Source: Kiritimatiellia bacterium
Lineage (GTDB): Bacteria; Verrucomicrobiota; Kiritimatiellia; RFP12; UBA3636
Assembly: GCA_017450425.1 (NCBI GenBank)
Contig: JAFSUV010000087.1
Coordinates: 1 to 10,385, forward strand
Length of the DNA: 10,385 nucleotides
Reading direction: 5' to 3'
The notes under the pieces are model-generated. The model did no database searches, had not been told where the DNA came from, and was given only the letters and a program-made list of their open reading frames with translations. The position numbers and the translations under genes are program-made. Shown here piece by piece: positions 1-5,861 of the stretch; positions within the stretch are counted from its first letter, which is position 1, and each line of letters starts with the position of its first letter.

Positions 1-550
1 GCCAGCTCGCGCGCATCGTGAGCGCCGCCCCGGCCGCGAGCGCGAACATGAACGTCCCGAGCGACCAGAAGCCGTGGGTGAAATTGACGTAGCGCGACGG
101 CTCCTCGCCGTGCATGTCCTGCACGAACGGCGTCCCCAGGCCTTCCACGACGCCTTCGCCGAGTCCGGCCGCGAGCAGCGCCGGCATGACCAGCTCGTAG
201 GACGGCGCGAACGCGCACAGCAGCAGTCCAAGCGCCATCAGGCCGACGGCCGCGCCGAGCGGGCGGCGGTTGCCCCACCGCGCCGCCGCAAACCCGGAGA
301 ACGCCATCGACGCGCACATCGCCAGACTCCGCACCGCCTGAAACGCGCCGCCGGACGCCATGCCGCCCTTGAGCAGCGGGAAGCCCAGTTCGTCGGCCAT
401 GTCAACCAGGACAACGGGGATCGCGAGCGACACCCCCGCGTATGCCGCGAACGTCAGGAAGGCCGCGTAGTCGAAGCGCCCGAAGCGCAACGGGACGCGG
501 CGCGGCGACTCGCCGCCAGATGGCCGTTGCTTCACCTCAGTCGGTTTCAT
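1..550 (-). CDS. MFS transporter, N-terminal part (cut by left window edge)
   Basis: Partial gene: 183 codons are visible from ATG at 550 down to the edge, and the C-terminal half lies outside. Residues 27-50, 66-90, 98-116, 119-140 and 157-178 are hydrophobic and look like the first membrane helices of a major facilitator superfamily carrier. The loop between helices 2 and 3 carries a motif-A-like GFAAARWGNRRPLG (86-99). The next helix region has GLGEGVVEG (129-137), the Gly-rich/acidic pattern of sugar- and drug-type MFS proteins, and NFTHGFWSLG (156-165) follows. The first ~25 residues are polar, basic and cytoplasmic. The gene begins 29 nt after the MarR gene on the same strand, so it is probably the regulated partner. 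The substrate cannot be told; export of a toxic compound is plausible because of the MarR neighbour. There is no good Shine-Dalgarno near ATG (AAGGG lies about 20 nt upstream), so translational coupling to marR is possible. Confidence 0.82.
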   Translation of the reverse strand, partial: MKPTEVKQRPSGGESPRRVPLRFGRFDYAAFLTFAAYAGVSLAIPVVLVDMADELGFPLLKGGMASGGAFQAVRSLAMCASMAFSGFAAARWGNRRPLGAAVGLMALGLLLCAFAPSYELVMPALLAAGLGEGVVEGLGTPFVQDMHGEEPSRYVNFTHGFWSLGTFMFALAAGAALTMRASW

Positions 551-579
551 GGGTTTACTTTTACAGTTTCCCTTGTTTC

Positions 580-1053
580 TCAATCGGAGCTGTCCAAAAA
601 GTCCTTTTCAAACTCTGCCTTGAGCAGGTCAAGGTATTCGGCGCGAAGATCGGAGAGCGCGTTCATCTTCGCGACGCCGAGTTTTTTCGTAGCGCGGATT
701 TCCGCTTCAAGGAGATGCCCGACCGTCCGCTTGGCGAAGTCGCGCCCCGCCGCCGTCAGGCGCACCTTCTTCTCCTTGCGTGTTCCGGCGATCGCGGCGA
801 ACTCGACCATGCCATCCATCGCGAGCCGCGCCACGGCGGAATTGACCGTCTGCTTCGGGAACATCATCATTCCGGCGATCTCGTGCTGCGAAAGGCCGTC
901 GTCCGACGCGAGCAGGAAGTAGAGCGCCCACATCGCGCACGGCGCGACGCCAAATGCCGCATAGACGCGCCGGTAAAGCGCGTCGTAGCGGTTGTCCTCG
1001 CGCCCCATCCGCGCGAGGCCGTCCACGATCCGGCGATCCGATTTTGCTGCCAT
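580..1053 (-). CDS. MarR-family transcriptional regulator
   Basis: 157 aa, the usual length of MarR proteins. The central winged helix-turn-helix is clear: LSQHEIAGMM (54-63) and FPKQTVNSAVARL (65-77) form the helix-turn-helix. GMVEFA…TRKEKKVRLTAAG (81-103) is the beta wing with its basic tip and the typical 'LT.AG' ending. The flanking helices (about 20-50 and 105-150) would form the dimer interface. These proteins bind palindromic operators as dimers and often release DNA when a small phenolic or antibiotic-like ligand binds; the ligand here is unknown. The start at 1053 is supported by AAGGAG (1064-1069) with 10-nt spacing. The gene is first in a probable two-gene operon with the MFS transporter and has a near-consensus promoter with candidate operators, which suggests autorepression together with the transporter. 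Confidence 0.9.
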   Translation of the reverse strand: MAAKSDRRIVDGLARMGREDNRYDALYRRVYAAFGVAPCAMWALYFLLASDDGLSQHEIAGMMMFPKQTVNSAVARLAMDGMVEFAAIAGTRKEKKVRLTAAGRDFAKRTVGHLLEAEIRATKKLGVAKMNALSDLRAEYLDLLKAEFEKDFLDSSD

Positions 1054-1093
1054 TGGGTTCGTTCTCCTTCCCGGTCATCCGGGACGCCGCCGC

Positions 1094-1121
1094 ATTATAG
1101 TCCGACATCAGACCGTGTCAA
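1094..1121 (-). promoter_or_regulatory. Sigma-70-type promoter of the marR–MFS operon
   Basis: Reading the minus strand, a perfect -35 TTGACA (1116-1121) is followed after 16 nt by a perfect -10 TATAAT (1094-1099). Transcription would start near 1087, leaving a leader of about 34 nt with the AAGGAG ribosome site of the MarR gene. Such a strong promoter next to a repressor gene fits a system that is normally held off. Confidence 0.85.
1100..1113 (-). promoter_or_regulatory. Candidate MarR operator in the promoter spacer
   Basis: The spacer between -35 and -10 holds a 14-bp near-palindrome, GTCTGA-TG-TCGGAC on the minus strand, with one mismatch between the 6-bp arms. Its place directly between the promoter hexamers is where a dimeric MarR repressor would block RNA polymerase. 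Binding is inferred; no consensus exists for this protein. Confidence 0.4.
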
Positions 1122-1123
1122 GC

Positions 1124-1136
1124 CCCAGCCGCTGGG
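1124..1136. promoter_or_regulatory. Inverted repeat just upstream of the marR -35 box
   Basis: CCCAGC-C-GCTGGG is a perfect 6-bp inverted repeat with a 1-nt centre, ending 2 bp before the -35 hexamer of the marR promoter. It could be a second operator half or site, or a chance GC-rich palindrome. Its sequence differs from the spacer palindrome, which weakens the idea that the same protein binds both. Confidence 0.3.
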
Positions 1137-1164
1137 AACTTATCCCCAGTTTTCTATTTTTCCA

Positions 1165-1203
1165 CACAGAGGCACAGAGGAGGCAAAGGCGCAGAGGAGG
1201 AGG
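1165..1203 (+). repeat. Degenerate 8-bp tandem repeat (CACAGAGG type)
   Basis: CACAGAGG occurs twice in tandem (1165-1172 and 1173-1180). It is followed by AGG, CAAAGG, the variant CGCAGAGG (1190-1197) and two more AGG units. The purine-rich strand faces right. Runs of this kind occur in intergenic DNA of some environmental and gut bacteria, where they are often mis-called as short proteins; that comparison is from memory. Function unknown. Confidence 0.6.
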
Positions 1204-1218
1204 CGAACAAAGCTGTGC

Positions 1219-1239
1219 GGACGCGCCGTGGGCGCGTCC
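1219..1239. repeat. Perfect hairpin, 9-bp stem with GTG loop
   Basis: GGACGCGCC (1219-1227), loop GTG, GGCGCGTCC (1231-1239) is a perfect GC-rich inverted repeat. No T-run follows on either strand, so it is not a standard intrinsic terminator. It is about 15 bp after the tandem repeat and may belong to the same dispersed intergenic element. Confidence 0.6.
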
Positions 1240-1262
1240 CTACCAGCCGCATTCTGGCAGGC

Positions 1263-1279
1263 GCGTTTCCAAGAAACGC
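1263..1279. repeat. Perfect hairpin, 7-bp stem with CAA loop
   Basis: GCGTTTC (1263-1269), loop CAA, GAAACGC (1273-1279). It follows the larger hairpin after 23 nt and has no T-tract. It is probably another part of the repeat-rich block. Confidence 0.5.
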
Positions 1280-1286
1280 CCGAGCT

Positions 1287-1306
1287 TCGGGGAGAATCGG
1301 GGAGAA
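1287..1306 (+). repeat. 10-bp direct repeat, two copies
   Basis: TCGGGGAGAA occurs twice back to back (1287-1296, 1297-1306), and a partial third unit starts at 1307 (TCGTCGAAAA). It is a short tandem duplication of unknown role inside the intergenic block. Confidence 0.5.
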
Positions 1307-1402
1307 TCGTCGAAAATCAAGAGGATTGCCGGCGCAGGAGTTCTCCATTTTTTGGGGGCAAGCCTCCGCCGGGTTGGATTCCGCGCTCACATAAACTTGC
1401 AT

Positions 1403-1432
1403 TTCACGCCAAGTCTCGGCCTGTGATACAAT
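1403..1432 (+). promoter_or_regulatory. Extended -10 promoter for the small membrane genes
   Basis: TACAAT (1427-1432) is preceded directly by TGA (1424-1426), giving an extended -10 element. A partial -35, TTCACG (1403-1408, 4 of 6 consensus bases), lies 18 nt upstream. Transcription would start near 1439, leaving a leader of about 150 nt before the first membrane-protein gene. This is the best rightward promoter in the intergenic region. Confidence 0.55.
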
Positions 1433-1442
1433 CGGACGCAAG

Positions 1443-1559
1443 ATGAAAACTGCAAGACTCCTCTCCGCGCCGCTTGCCGACCCCAACTGCGGGATCGCTT
1501 CGAGCGGGAAGCAGGGCCGCGCATCATCGACCGCGCCGACACGCTCGGCCACCAACTGA
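1443..1559 (+). CDS. Possible 38-aa leader ORF (weak)
   Basis: An ATG at 1443 opens a 38-codon frame ending with TGA at 1557-1559. The ATG lies only a few nucleotides after the predicted transcription start, so it would be almost leaderless. The product has a basic start (MKTAR) and is rich in Ser, Ala and Thr, with no recognisable family and no clear membrane segment. G/C at third positions is about three quarters, but another frame over the same bases scores much the same, so coding bias gives no support. It is listed only because of its position between the promoter and the membrane genes. Confidence 0.15.
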   Translation: MKTARLLSAPLADPNCGIASSGKQGRASSTAPTRSATN

Positions 1560-1592
1560 TTTCACCAACACAACAACCCAAGGAGACATTCA

Positions 1593-1943
1593 ATGGCCTG
1601 TTTCACTGCCCCCCTCGCACAGGCGCTCGTCGTCAGCGCCGCCAAGTCCGCAGCCGGCGGAAAAGTCGCGACTTCGCGCAACCCGTTCGTCCGCCGCATC
1701 GGATGGCTCCAGAAGATGCTCTTCGGCGGCAGCTTCCTGCTCGCCATTGAACACGTCTGGCACGGTGAAATCACGTGGAAGTATCCGTTCCTCACCGCCG
1801 TAGCCGAAGGCGACACGGCCGGGATGCTCCGCGAAATCGCCACCCTCGGCGTCACGATGGCTCTTCTCATCACCGCCGCATGGGTTGCGATGGTACTCGT
1901 CTCGGAAGCCGCCGCGCGCCATGCGGCGCACACGGAGGCGTAG
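1593..1943 (+). CDS. Small two-helix membrane protein, unknown function
   Basis: 116 aa, starting at ATG 1593 with AAGGAG at 1580-1585 (7-nt spacing). Residues 4-17 form a hydrophobic N-terminal stretch, and residues 18-36 are basic (K18, K24, R29, R34, R35). Two likely membrane helices follow, at about 40-55 and 82-105. The loop between them has a striking EHVWHGEITWKYPFLTA (53-69) with two histidines and several aromatics, which may be the functional centre. I do not know a named family. From memory, similar small proteins with an 'EH.WHGE…PFLTA' signature occur in anaerobic bacteria as hypothetical proteins, paired with a second small membrane protein as here; this is unverified. It is followed after 7 nt by the next small membrane gene, so the two are surely co-transcribed and may form one complex. 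Confidence 0.8.
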   Translation: MACFTAPLAQALVVSAAKSAAGGKVATSRNPFVRRIGWLQKMLFGGSFLLAIEHVWHGEITWKYPFLTAVAEGDTAGMLREIATLGVTMALLITAAWVAMVLVSEAAARHAAHTEA

Positions 1944-1950
1944 CGCCGCC

Positions 1951-2229
1951 ATGTGCGAACTCATGACCATCGCAGCCGCGCTTTTCTTCGCGGCGCTTGC
2001 GGCGTCGAGGCGCAGGGCCGGTCGCCCGGCCCGCGCCCTCGGCACAACCGCGCTCGTTTTCACGGGCGCCGCCCTGATGTGGAGCGTGGACTGCGTTCAC
2101 TCGCTTCTCGAAGGAGAGGGACTCTTCGACCTTTCCGCCGACGACGCGCTGCTCGGCGCGCTTGTCCTCGCGGCCGGACTCGCGCTCTTCGCGATCCTGC
2201 GCTTGCGCGAAGGCCTCGCCGAAGCATGA
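1951..2229 (+). CDS. Small three-helix membrane protein, partner of the preceding gene
   Basis: 92 aa from ATG 1951; GGAGG (1934-1938) inside the end of the previous gene lies 12 nt upstream. The frame is open further back to 1885, but that longer start lies inside the previous gene and adds an implausible Arg-rich tail. Likely membrane helices are at 5-18, 31-50 and 64-83, with a basic loop (RRRAGR, 20-25) between the first two. The second helix ends in GAALMWSVDCVHSLLEGE (39-56), with an acidic residue and a cysteine at the membrane edge. The acidic stretch FDLSADDALLG (59-69) leads into helix 3. No known family is recognised. The tight spacing to the preceding gene and the matching size class suggest a two-subunit membrane module. 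Confidence 0.72.
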   Translation: MCELMTIAAALFFAALAASRRRAGRPARALGTTALVFTGAALMWSVDCVHSLLEGEGLFDLSADDALLGALVLAAGLALFAILRLREGLAEA

Positions 2230-2296
2230 TTTGCGGCGCACGGAAATGCGGCGCGGCGACCGTACGCCTCGGCAGCGGCCGCGCCCGACGCAGACA

Positions 2297-3394
2297 ATGA
2301 CAAAACCGATACCGTTCAAACTCGATCCGACGCTTGCGACGAACCTTTGCGTCCAGATGGCCGACGGCTTGCGCAGCGCCATCGTTTCCGGCTATTACCG
2401 CAGGGGCGAAATGCTCCCGACGATAGTCGAACTCGCAAAACATCTCGGCACGAGCGTACAGGTGCCGAGAACGGCCATCGCGACTCTGGCGGCGGAAGAT
2501 CTGGTCAGCCCGCGCCGCGGGGTGGGTTGCATCGTCGCCGGACACGGGAAATCGATTTGGAAGGGTCGCATACTTGGTATCGTCCCGGCCGACCGGGAAG
2601 GCACCTACCACACCTCCGCCTTCTTCGGCGAGATGCGGCGCAGTTTCACTGCCGCCGGGTATCTCTTCGACGTTGCAACCCTTGATCGCCTTCCGAACGG
2701 TTCGCTCCAGTATGGTGCGCTCGACATGGCGCTGAGGCTCAACCTCGACTTCGCCTTTCCGCTCTTTTGCCCTGCGGCGATCCTCAAAAGGCTCGAACGG
2801 GCCGGCATTCCGTTCGCCACGAAAGACGGCGACTACGGCGTCGAAACGCCCGGTCCGATGCTTGGCGACATATCGCCGTTCCTTTCGCAATCCCGCGCTT
2901 GCGGCGTGGACAGGATCCTCGTGGTGGGGATCGGCTCCAAGAGTGTAGTGTTCGCCGAGGTCTGCAAACGATTTGCGAACGCCGGTCTCGCCGTGGAAAC
3001 GATCCTTGCGCACTGCAGCCACGGGCCCGGCTATCTTGAGCGGCTCGAGCGCACGGGCATGGAGGTCATGATTCGACGTTTCTCGCGGCCGCGCGAGTCA
3101 TGGCCGCAGCTCGTGTTCTGGGCGGATGACTTTCTCGCCACGGGCGGGCTGATCGGGCTTTCGGAGCGCGGCATCTCGATACCGCGCGATGTCTATGCCG
3201 CGACTGTTGCCAACAAGGGCTTCGCGCCCATTTACCCGCGCTCGCTCGCGCGGTTCGAGTTCGACCCCTCCGCGACAGGCCGCGCCGCCGCAGAGGGTGT
3301 CATCGCCAGACTCGCCGGCAGGCCGGCGTCTCCGATCGTCGAAGTCGTATCCTACATCCCCGGCGCGTCACTGCCCGCGCCCGACCCCGCCTAA
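2297..3394 (+). CDS. GntR-type regulator with LacI-like ligand-binding domain
   Basis: 365 aa from ATG 2297. The frame is open back to 2162, but the DNA-binding domain starts about 15 residues after this ATG and the extra residues are Arg-rich and overlap the previous gene. Residues 15-82 are a GntR winged helix: MADGLRSAIVSGYYRRGEMLP (21-41), VELAKHLGTS (44-53), TAIATLAAEDLVSPRRGVGCIVA (59-81). From about 90 to 355 the protein resembles the periplasmic-binding-like sensor of LacI/GalR regulators: an ILGIVP strand (92-97), FFGEMRRSFTAAGY (109-122), VDRILVVGIGS (204-214), VFWADDFLATGGLIGLSERGISIPRDV (273-299), and ATGRAAAEGVIARLAG (326-341). It probably binds a sugar or related small molecule and controls local genes. 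No Shine-Dalgarno is seen. It lies 67 nt after the small membrane pair and may share its transcript. It ends with its stop codon overlapping that of the symporter gene. Confidence 0.86.
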   Translation: MTKPIPFKLDPTLATNLCVQMADGLRSAIVSGYYRRGEMLPTIVELAKHLGTSVQVPRTAIATLAAEDLVSPRRGVGCIVAGHGKSIWKGRILGIVPADREGTYHTSAFFGEMRRSFTAAGYLFDVATLDRLPNGSLQYGALDMALRLNLDFAFPLFCPAAILKRLERAGIPFATKDGDYGVETPGPMLGDISPFLSQSRACGVDRILVVGIGSKSVVFAEVCKRFANAGLAVETILAHCSHGPGYLERLERTGMEVMIRRFSRPRESWPQLVFWADDFLATGGLIGLSERGISIPRDVYAATVANKGFAPIYPRSLARFEFDPSATGRAAAEGVIARLAGRPASPIVEVVSYIPGASLPAPDPA

Positions 3395-5784
3395 TCCGCC
3401 TTGTCGGCGTCTTCAAGCGCCTGCTTGTCCGCAAGCGACATCGAGCCTTCCACGCGACCGTCGTCGAGGTCGTTCGTTTCGCGACGCGCATTGAGGTCGC
3501 GAAAGAGCTGGACGAGCCCCAGGAAGCCGCCGACGCCGAACCAGACCGTACTTATCGCGGCAACGACGCACGGCACGACGAAGTTCACCGCAATGAAGTA
3601 GCGGCTCCACCAGCCAAGCGGCCAGCGATGGAAAGCGTTCCAAACCACGGTGCCGAGGAAGCAGCAGCAGAAACTGAACCCGAAGCTGTGGGCGAAAACG
3701 CCGTAGGCGATCCACTTGTCGCCGCGCGTGTATTCGGGCGTGATGCCGACGAGTTTCGGGAAGAGCGTGCGCAGCGTCCAGCGGCTCTTGAGCTGCCCGT
3801 GCTCGTGCGAAGTGTCGTATTTGCCGCGGTGCAGCATGCGCTCCAGGTTGAACGGTTCCTTGCAGGTGAGTTTGGAGACGACGATGTAGAGCCCGAACGT
3901 GAAGAGCATGAGGAAAAACATGAACTCCAGGGTGTTCACCGGGCATTTGATGGGATCCATCTCCCAATGGATGTAGGGTTCGAACGGCGAGGAAAGCGCG
4001 CGCAAAAAGCGGTCGCAGCGTTCGACGAACCCCGCTTCAACGAGCCAGGGATAGACGACGTCGGCCCAGTTTCGCTGGATGACGATGTAGCCGATGCTGC
4101 CGACGGAACTCGCGAGGAGCGCGGCCCACGCGCCCGCCGTCGTGCCGAAAGAGCTGTAGAGTCCGAAAGTCATCACCGGTCCGGCGCCGCTTGTCCACAT
4201 GGAGCATGCAAGCTGGTTGAACATGTGGATGTAGTCCAACTGCTTCATGTAGTAGGAGCCGAACAGGAAGAACACGCCGATGCAGATCGCGACGATGCGG
4301 ATCATCCAGAGGTGGCCGCGCGGCGTGAACGGTTTTTTGCGGAGCGGCATCACGACATCCTGCGCGATGGTGAGGGTCGCCGAATAGATGCGTGAATCGT
4401 CGGTGGAGAGCATCGCCAGAAAGAGCAGCAGCGCGAAAAGGCCGAACAGGCCGTGCGGCAGCAGCGCGCGCATCGTGACGGAAAGGCTCAGCTGGTTGAA
4501 GAGCGTACGGCACTGCTGGAAGGTGTCGTTGGCGCGGCCTTCGGCCGCTATGAGCGCCGGGGTTTCCGCCTCCAGACCGCCGGACTCCGCACCCGGAACG
4601 CCTGCGGCGTCCGCAGCGACGCCGGCGCGGGCGTTGGCGACAAGCGTGGCGCGGATCGTTTCGAGGAATTGCGTATCGGGATTTTCCTCCTGAGAGAGCG
4701 GCGGATCGACGCCGATTTCATGCTCGATCACCGGGATTGAGGCGACTGCGGCATTGACCGCATCGCGCGTTTGCCCGTCGTGCTTCAGGACATCATCGAC
4801 AACGCGGCTGGCGAGCTGCTGGCGCACGACGTGGGCGCGCTGGGCGAAGTCTTTGTGGTTCAGGAAGGTGATGAGCGCGCAGGCGATGAGGATGTAGAGG
4901 ATCGTGATGCTGGCACCGCGCCAGCTGCCGAGGATGCCGGCCATCTTTTGCTCCTGCGGCGTCTTGGCGGCGGTGCTGTATCCGGCACCGATCCAGACGC
5001 CGCGGTTCATGACCATCGTGTACGCCGCCACGATCACCATCGTAAAGACGTTGAAGTCCCGCAATTTCGAAATGTCGTAGGGATTGAGGAAACTTTCGCC
5101 CCTGACGCGATCCATCATGACGGGCATGATTTCACCCGTCACGGAGAACTTGCAGAAGAGAAAGACGATAAAGCAGGCGAGGATCGGATAGAGGATCATG
5201 CCCTGGATCGAGTCCGTGACGAGCAGCGCCAGCGTGCCGCCGAAGCAGATGAGCGAAATGGCAAGCGTCAGAAACAGCGCCATGAGCACAACATACGTGG
5301 AAAACTCGAATCCGAACACGTGGAAGGCCGGCGGAAGGTCGAGCATCTGAATGAAAAACCGGGCGGCGATGGCCGGCATGATCATGTTGGCGAGCATCTC
5401 CGCGAGCGAACGCAGCGCCGCCGCAAAGACGCGGAACCGGCGGCTGTAGCGCATCTCGAGGAACTGGCCGAGGCTCATCGCCTTCGTCTCGCGGAAGCGG
5501 TAGTGGATGAAGCCGGTAAGGCTCATCACGATCGAAAGCGGCGCCAGCATGCTGTTCCAGAACGTGACGGAGAATCCGGTCTTGTAGTGAATCTCCAGAT
5601 ACGTGACAAGGCCGATGATCGAGAGGGCGTTCGCGACATCGCCGACGCAAATGACATAGCGCCCGGCAACGCGCCCGGCGGATAGAAAATCGACGACCCC
5701 GCGCACGTAGCGGCGTGAATAAAACCCCATCCCCATCACGAAAACGACGGGAAGAACGAGAATAAGCCAATCGTACCAGACCAT
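3391..5784 (-). CDS. Sodium:solute symporter (SSS family), long form with a large internal insertion
   Basis: 797 aa, much longer than the usual ~500-600. An inner-membrane carrier that would use the sodium gradient to take up a solute (sugar, carboxylate or similar; not identifiable here). The start is typical: WYDWLILVLPVVFVMGMG (3-20). Helices follow at about 43-61, 73-93, 123-146, 160-182, 186-211, 243-260 and 291-308. Residues 310-430 are a hydrophilic insertion rich in Ala, Glu and Asp. The core resumes at 437-460 with FLAMLSTDDSRIYSAT (455-470); S460/T461 match the Ser-Thr pair that helps bind sodium in this family (the 'STADS' motif). More helices are at 493-513, 520-541 and 545-568. 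A C-terminal part adds helices at 619-636, 692-716 and 728-757 and ends in a charged tail. No Shine-Dalgarno precedes ATG 5784. It lies 77 nt after folC on the same strand, and its TAG overlaps the TAA of the convergent GntR regulator gene. Confidence 0.9.
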   Translation of the reverse strand: MVWYDWLILVLPVVFVMGMGFYSRRYVRGVVDFLSAGRVAGRYVICVGDVANALSIIGLVTYLEIHYKTGFSVTFWNSMLAPLSIVMSLTGFIHYRFRETKAMSLGQFLEMRYSRRFRVFAAALRSLAEMLANMIMPAIAARFFIQMLDLPPAFHVFGFEFSTYVVLMALFLTLAISLICFGGTLALLVTDSIQGMILYPILACFIVFLFCKFSVTGEIMPVMMDRVRGESFLNPYDISKLRDFNVFTMVIVAAYTMVMNRGVWIGAGYSTAAKTPQEQKMAGILGSWRGASITILYILIACALITFLNHKDFAQRAHVVRQQLASRVVDDVLKHDGQTRDAVNAAVASIPVIEHEIGVDPPLSQEENPDTQFLETIRATLVANARAGVAADAAGVPGAESGGLEAETPALIAAEGRANDTFQQCRTLFNQLSLSVTMRALLPHGLFGLFALLLFLAMLSTDDSRIYSATLTIAQDVVMPLRKKPFTPRGHLWMIRIVAICIGVFFLFGSYYMKQLDYIHMFNQLACSMWTSGAGPVMTFGLYSSFGTTAGAWAALLASSVGSIGYIVIQRNWADVVYPWLVEAGFVERCDRFLRALSSPFEPYIHWEMDPIKCPVNTLEFMFFLMLFTFGLYIVVSKLTCKEPFNLERMLHRGKYDTSHEHGQLKSRWTLRTLFPKLVGITPEYTRGDKWIAYGVFAHSFGFSFCCCFLGTVVWNAFHRWPLGWWSRYFIAVNFVVPCVVAAISTVWFGVGGFLGLVQLFRDLNARRETNDLDDGRVEGSMSLADKQALEDADKAD

Positions 5785-5861
5785 GACGCAAAAAAGGAAG
5801 AAATGGAAGTTGTTTGGAATCCAGAGTTAAATCCGCCGCAGCAGCCGGGAAAACGCCGCAA

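Larger units (their letters stand above)
1054..1592. other. Intergenic region, 539 nt, repeat-rich
   Basis: No convincing protein gene is seen here. Left to right it holds the marR promoter and leader (1054-1121), an AT-richer stretch (1140-1164), a degenerate 8-bp tandem repeat, two perfect hairpins, a 10-bp direct repeat, an extended -10 promoter facing right, and a ~150-nt leader before the small membrane genes. Reading frames that cross it have proline/arginine-rich products with no family features and look spurious. Confidence 0.7.

Noticed and set aside
1219..1279. Hairpins as an intrinsic terminator
   Set aside because: The stems are strong, but no run of T follows on either strand and no gene ends immediately before them.
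442..1446. 334-codon plus-strand frame across the MFS and MarR genes and the intergenic region
   Set aside because: It is antisense to two recognisable genes and passes through the repeat block; no domain is seen.
1154..1555. Minus-strand 133-codon frame over the repeat block
   Set aside because: It ends in the PLPPLCLCVEK-type peptide produced by CACAGAGG repeats; such frames are translation artefacts of the repeat.
2060..3022. Minus-strand open frame of 320 codons opposite the GntR-type regulator
   Set aside because: The plus strand has a full GntR/LacI-like protein; the antisense product is Arg-rich and unstructured.
3628..4395. Plus-strand open frame opposite the symporter gene
   Set aside because: The product is a charged Glu/Arg/His-rich shadow of a membrane protein, as is the one at 4771-5685.
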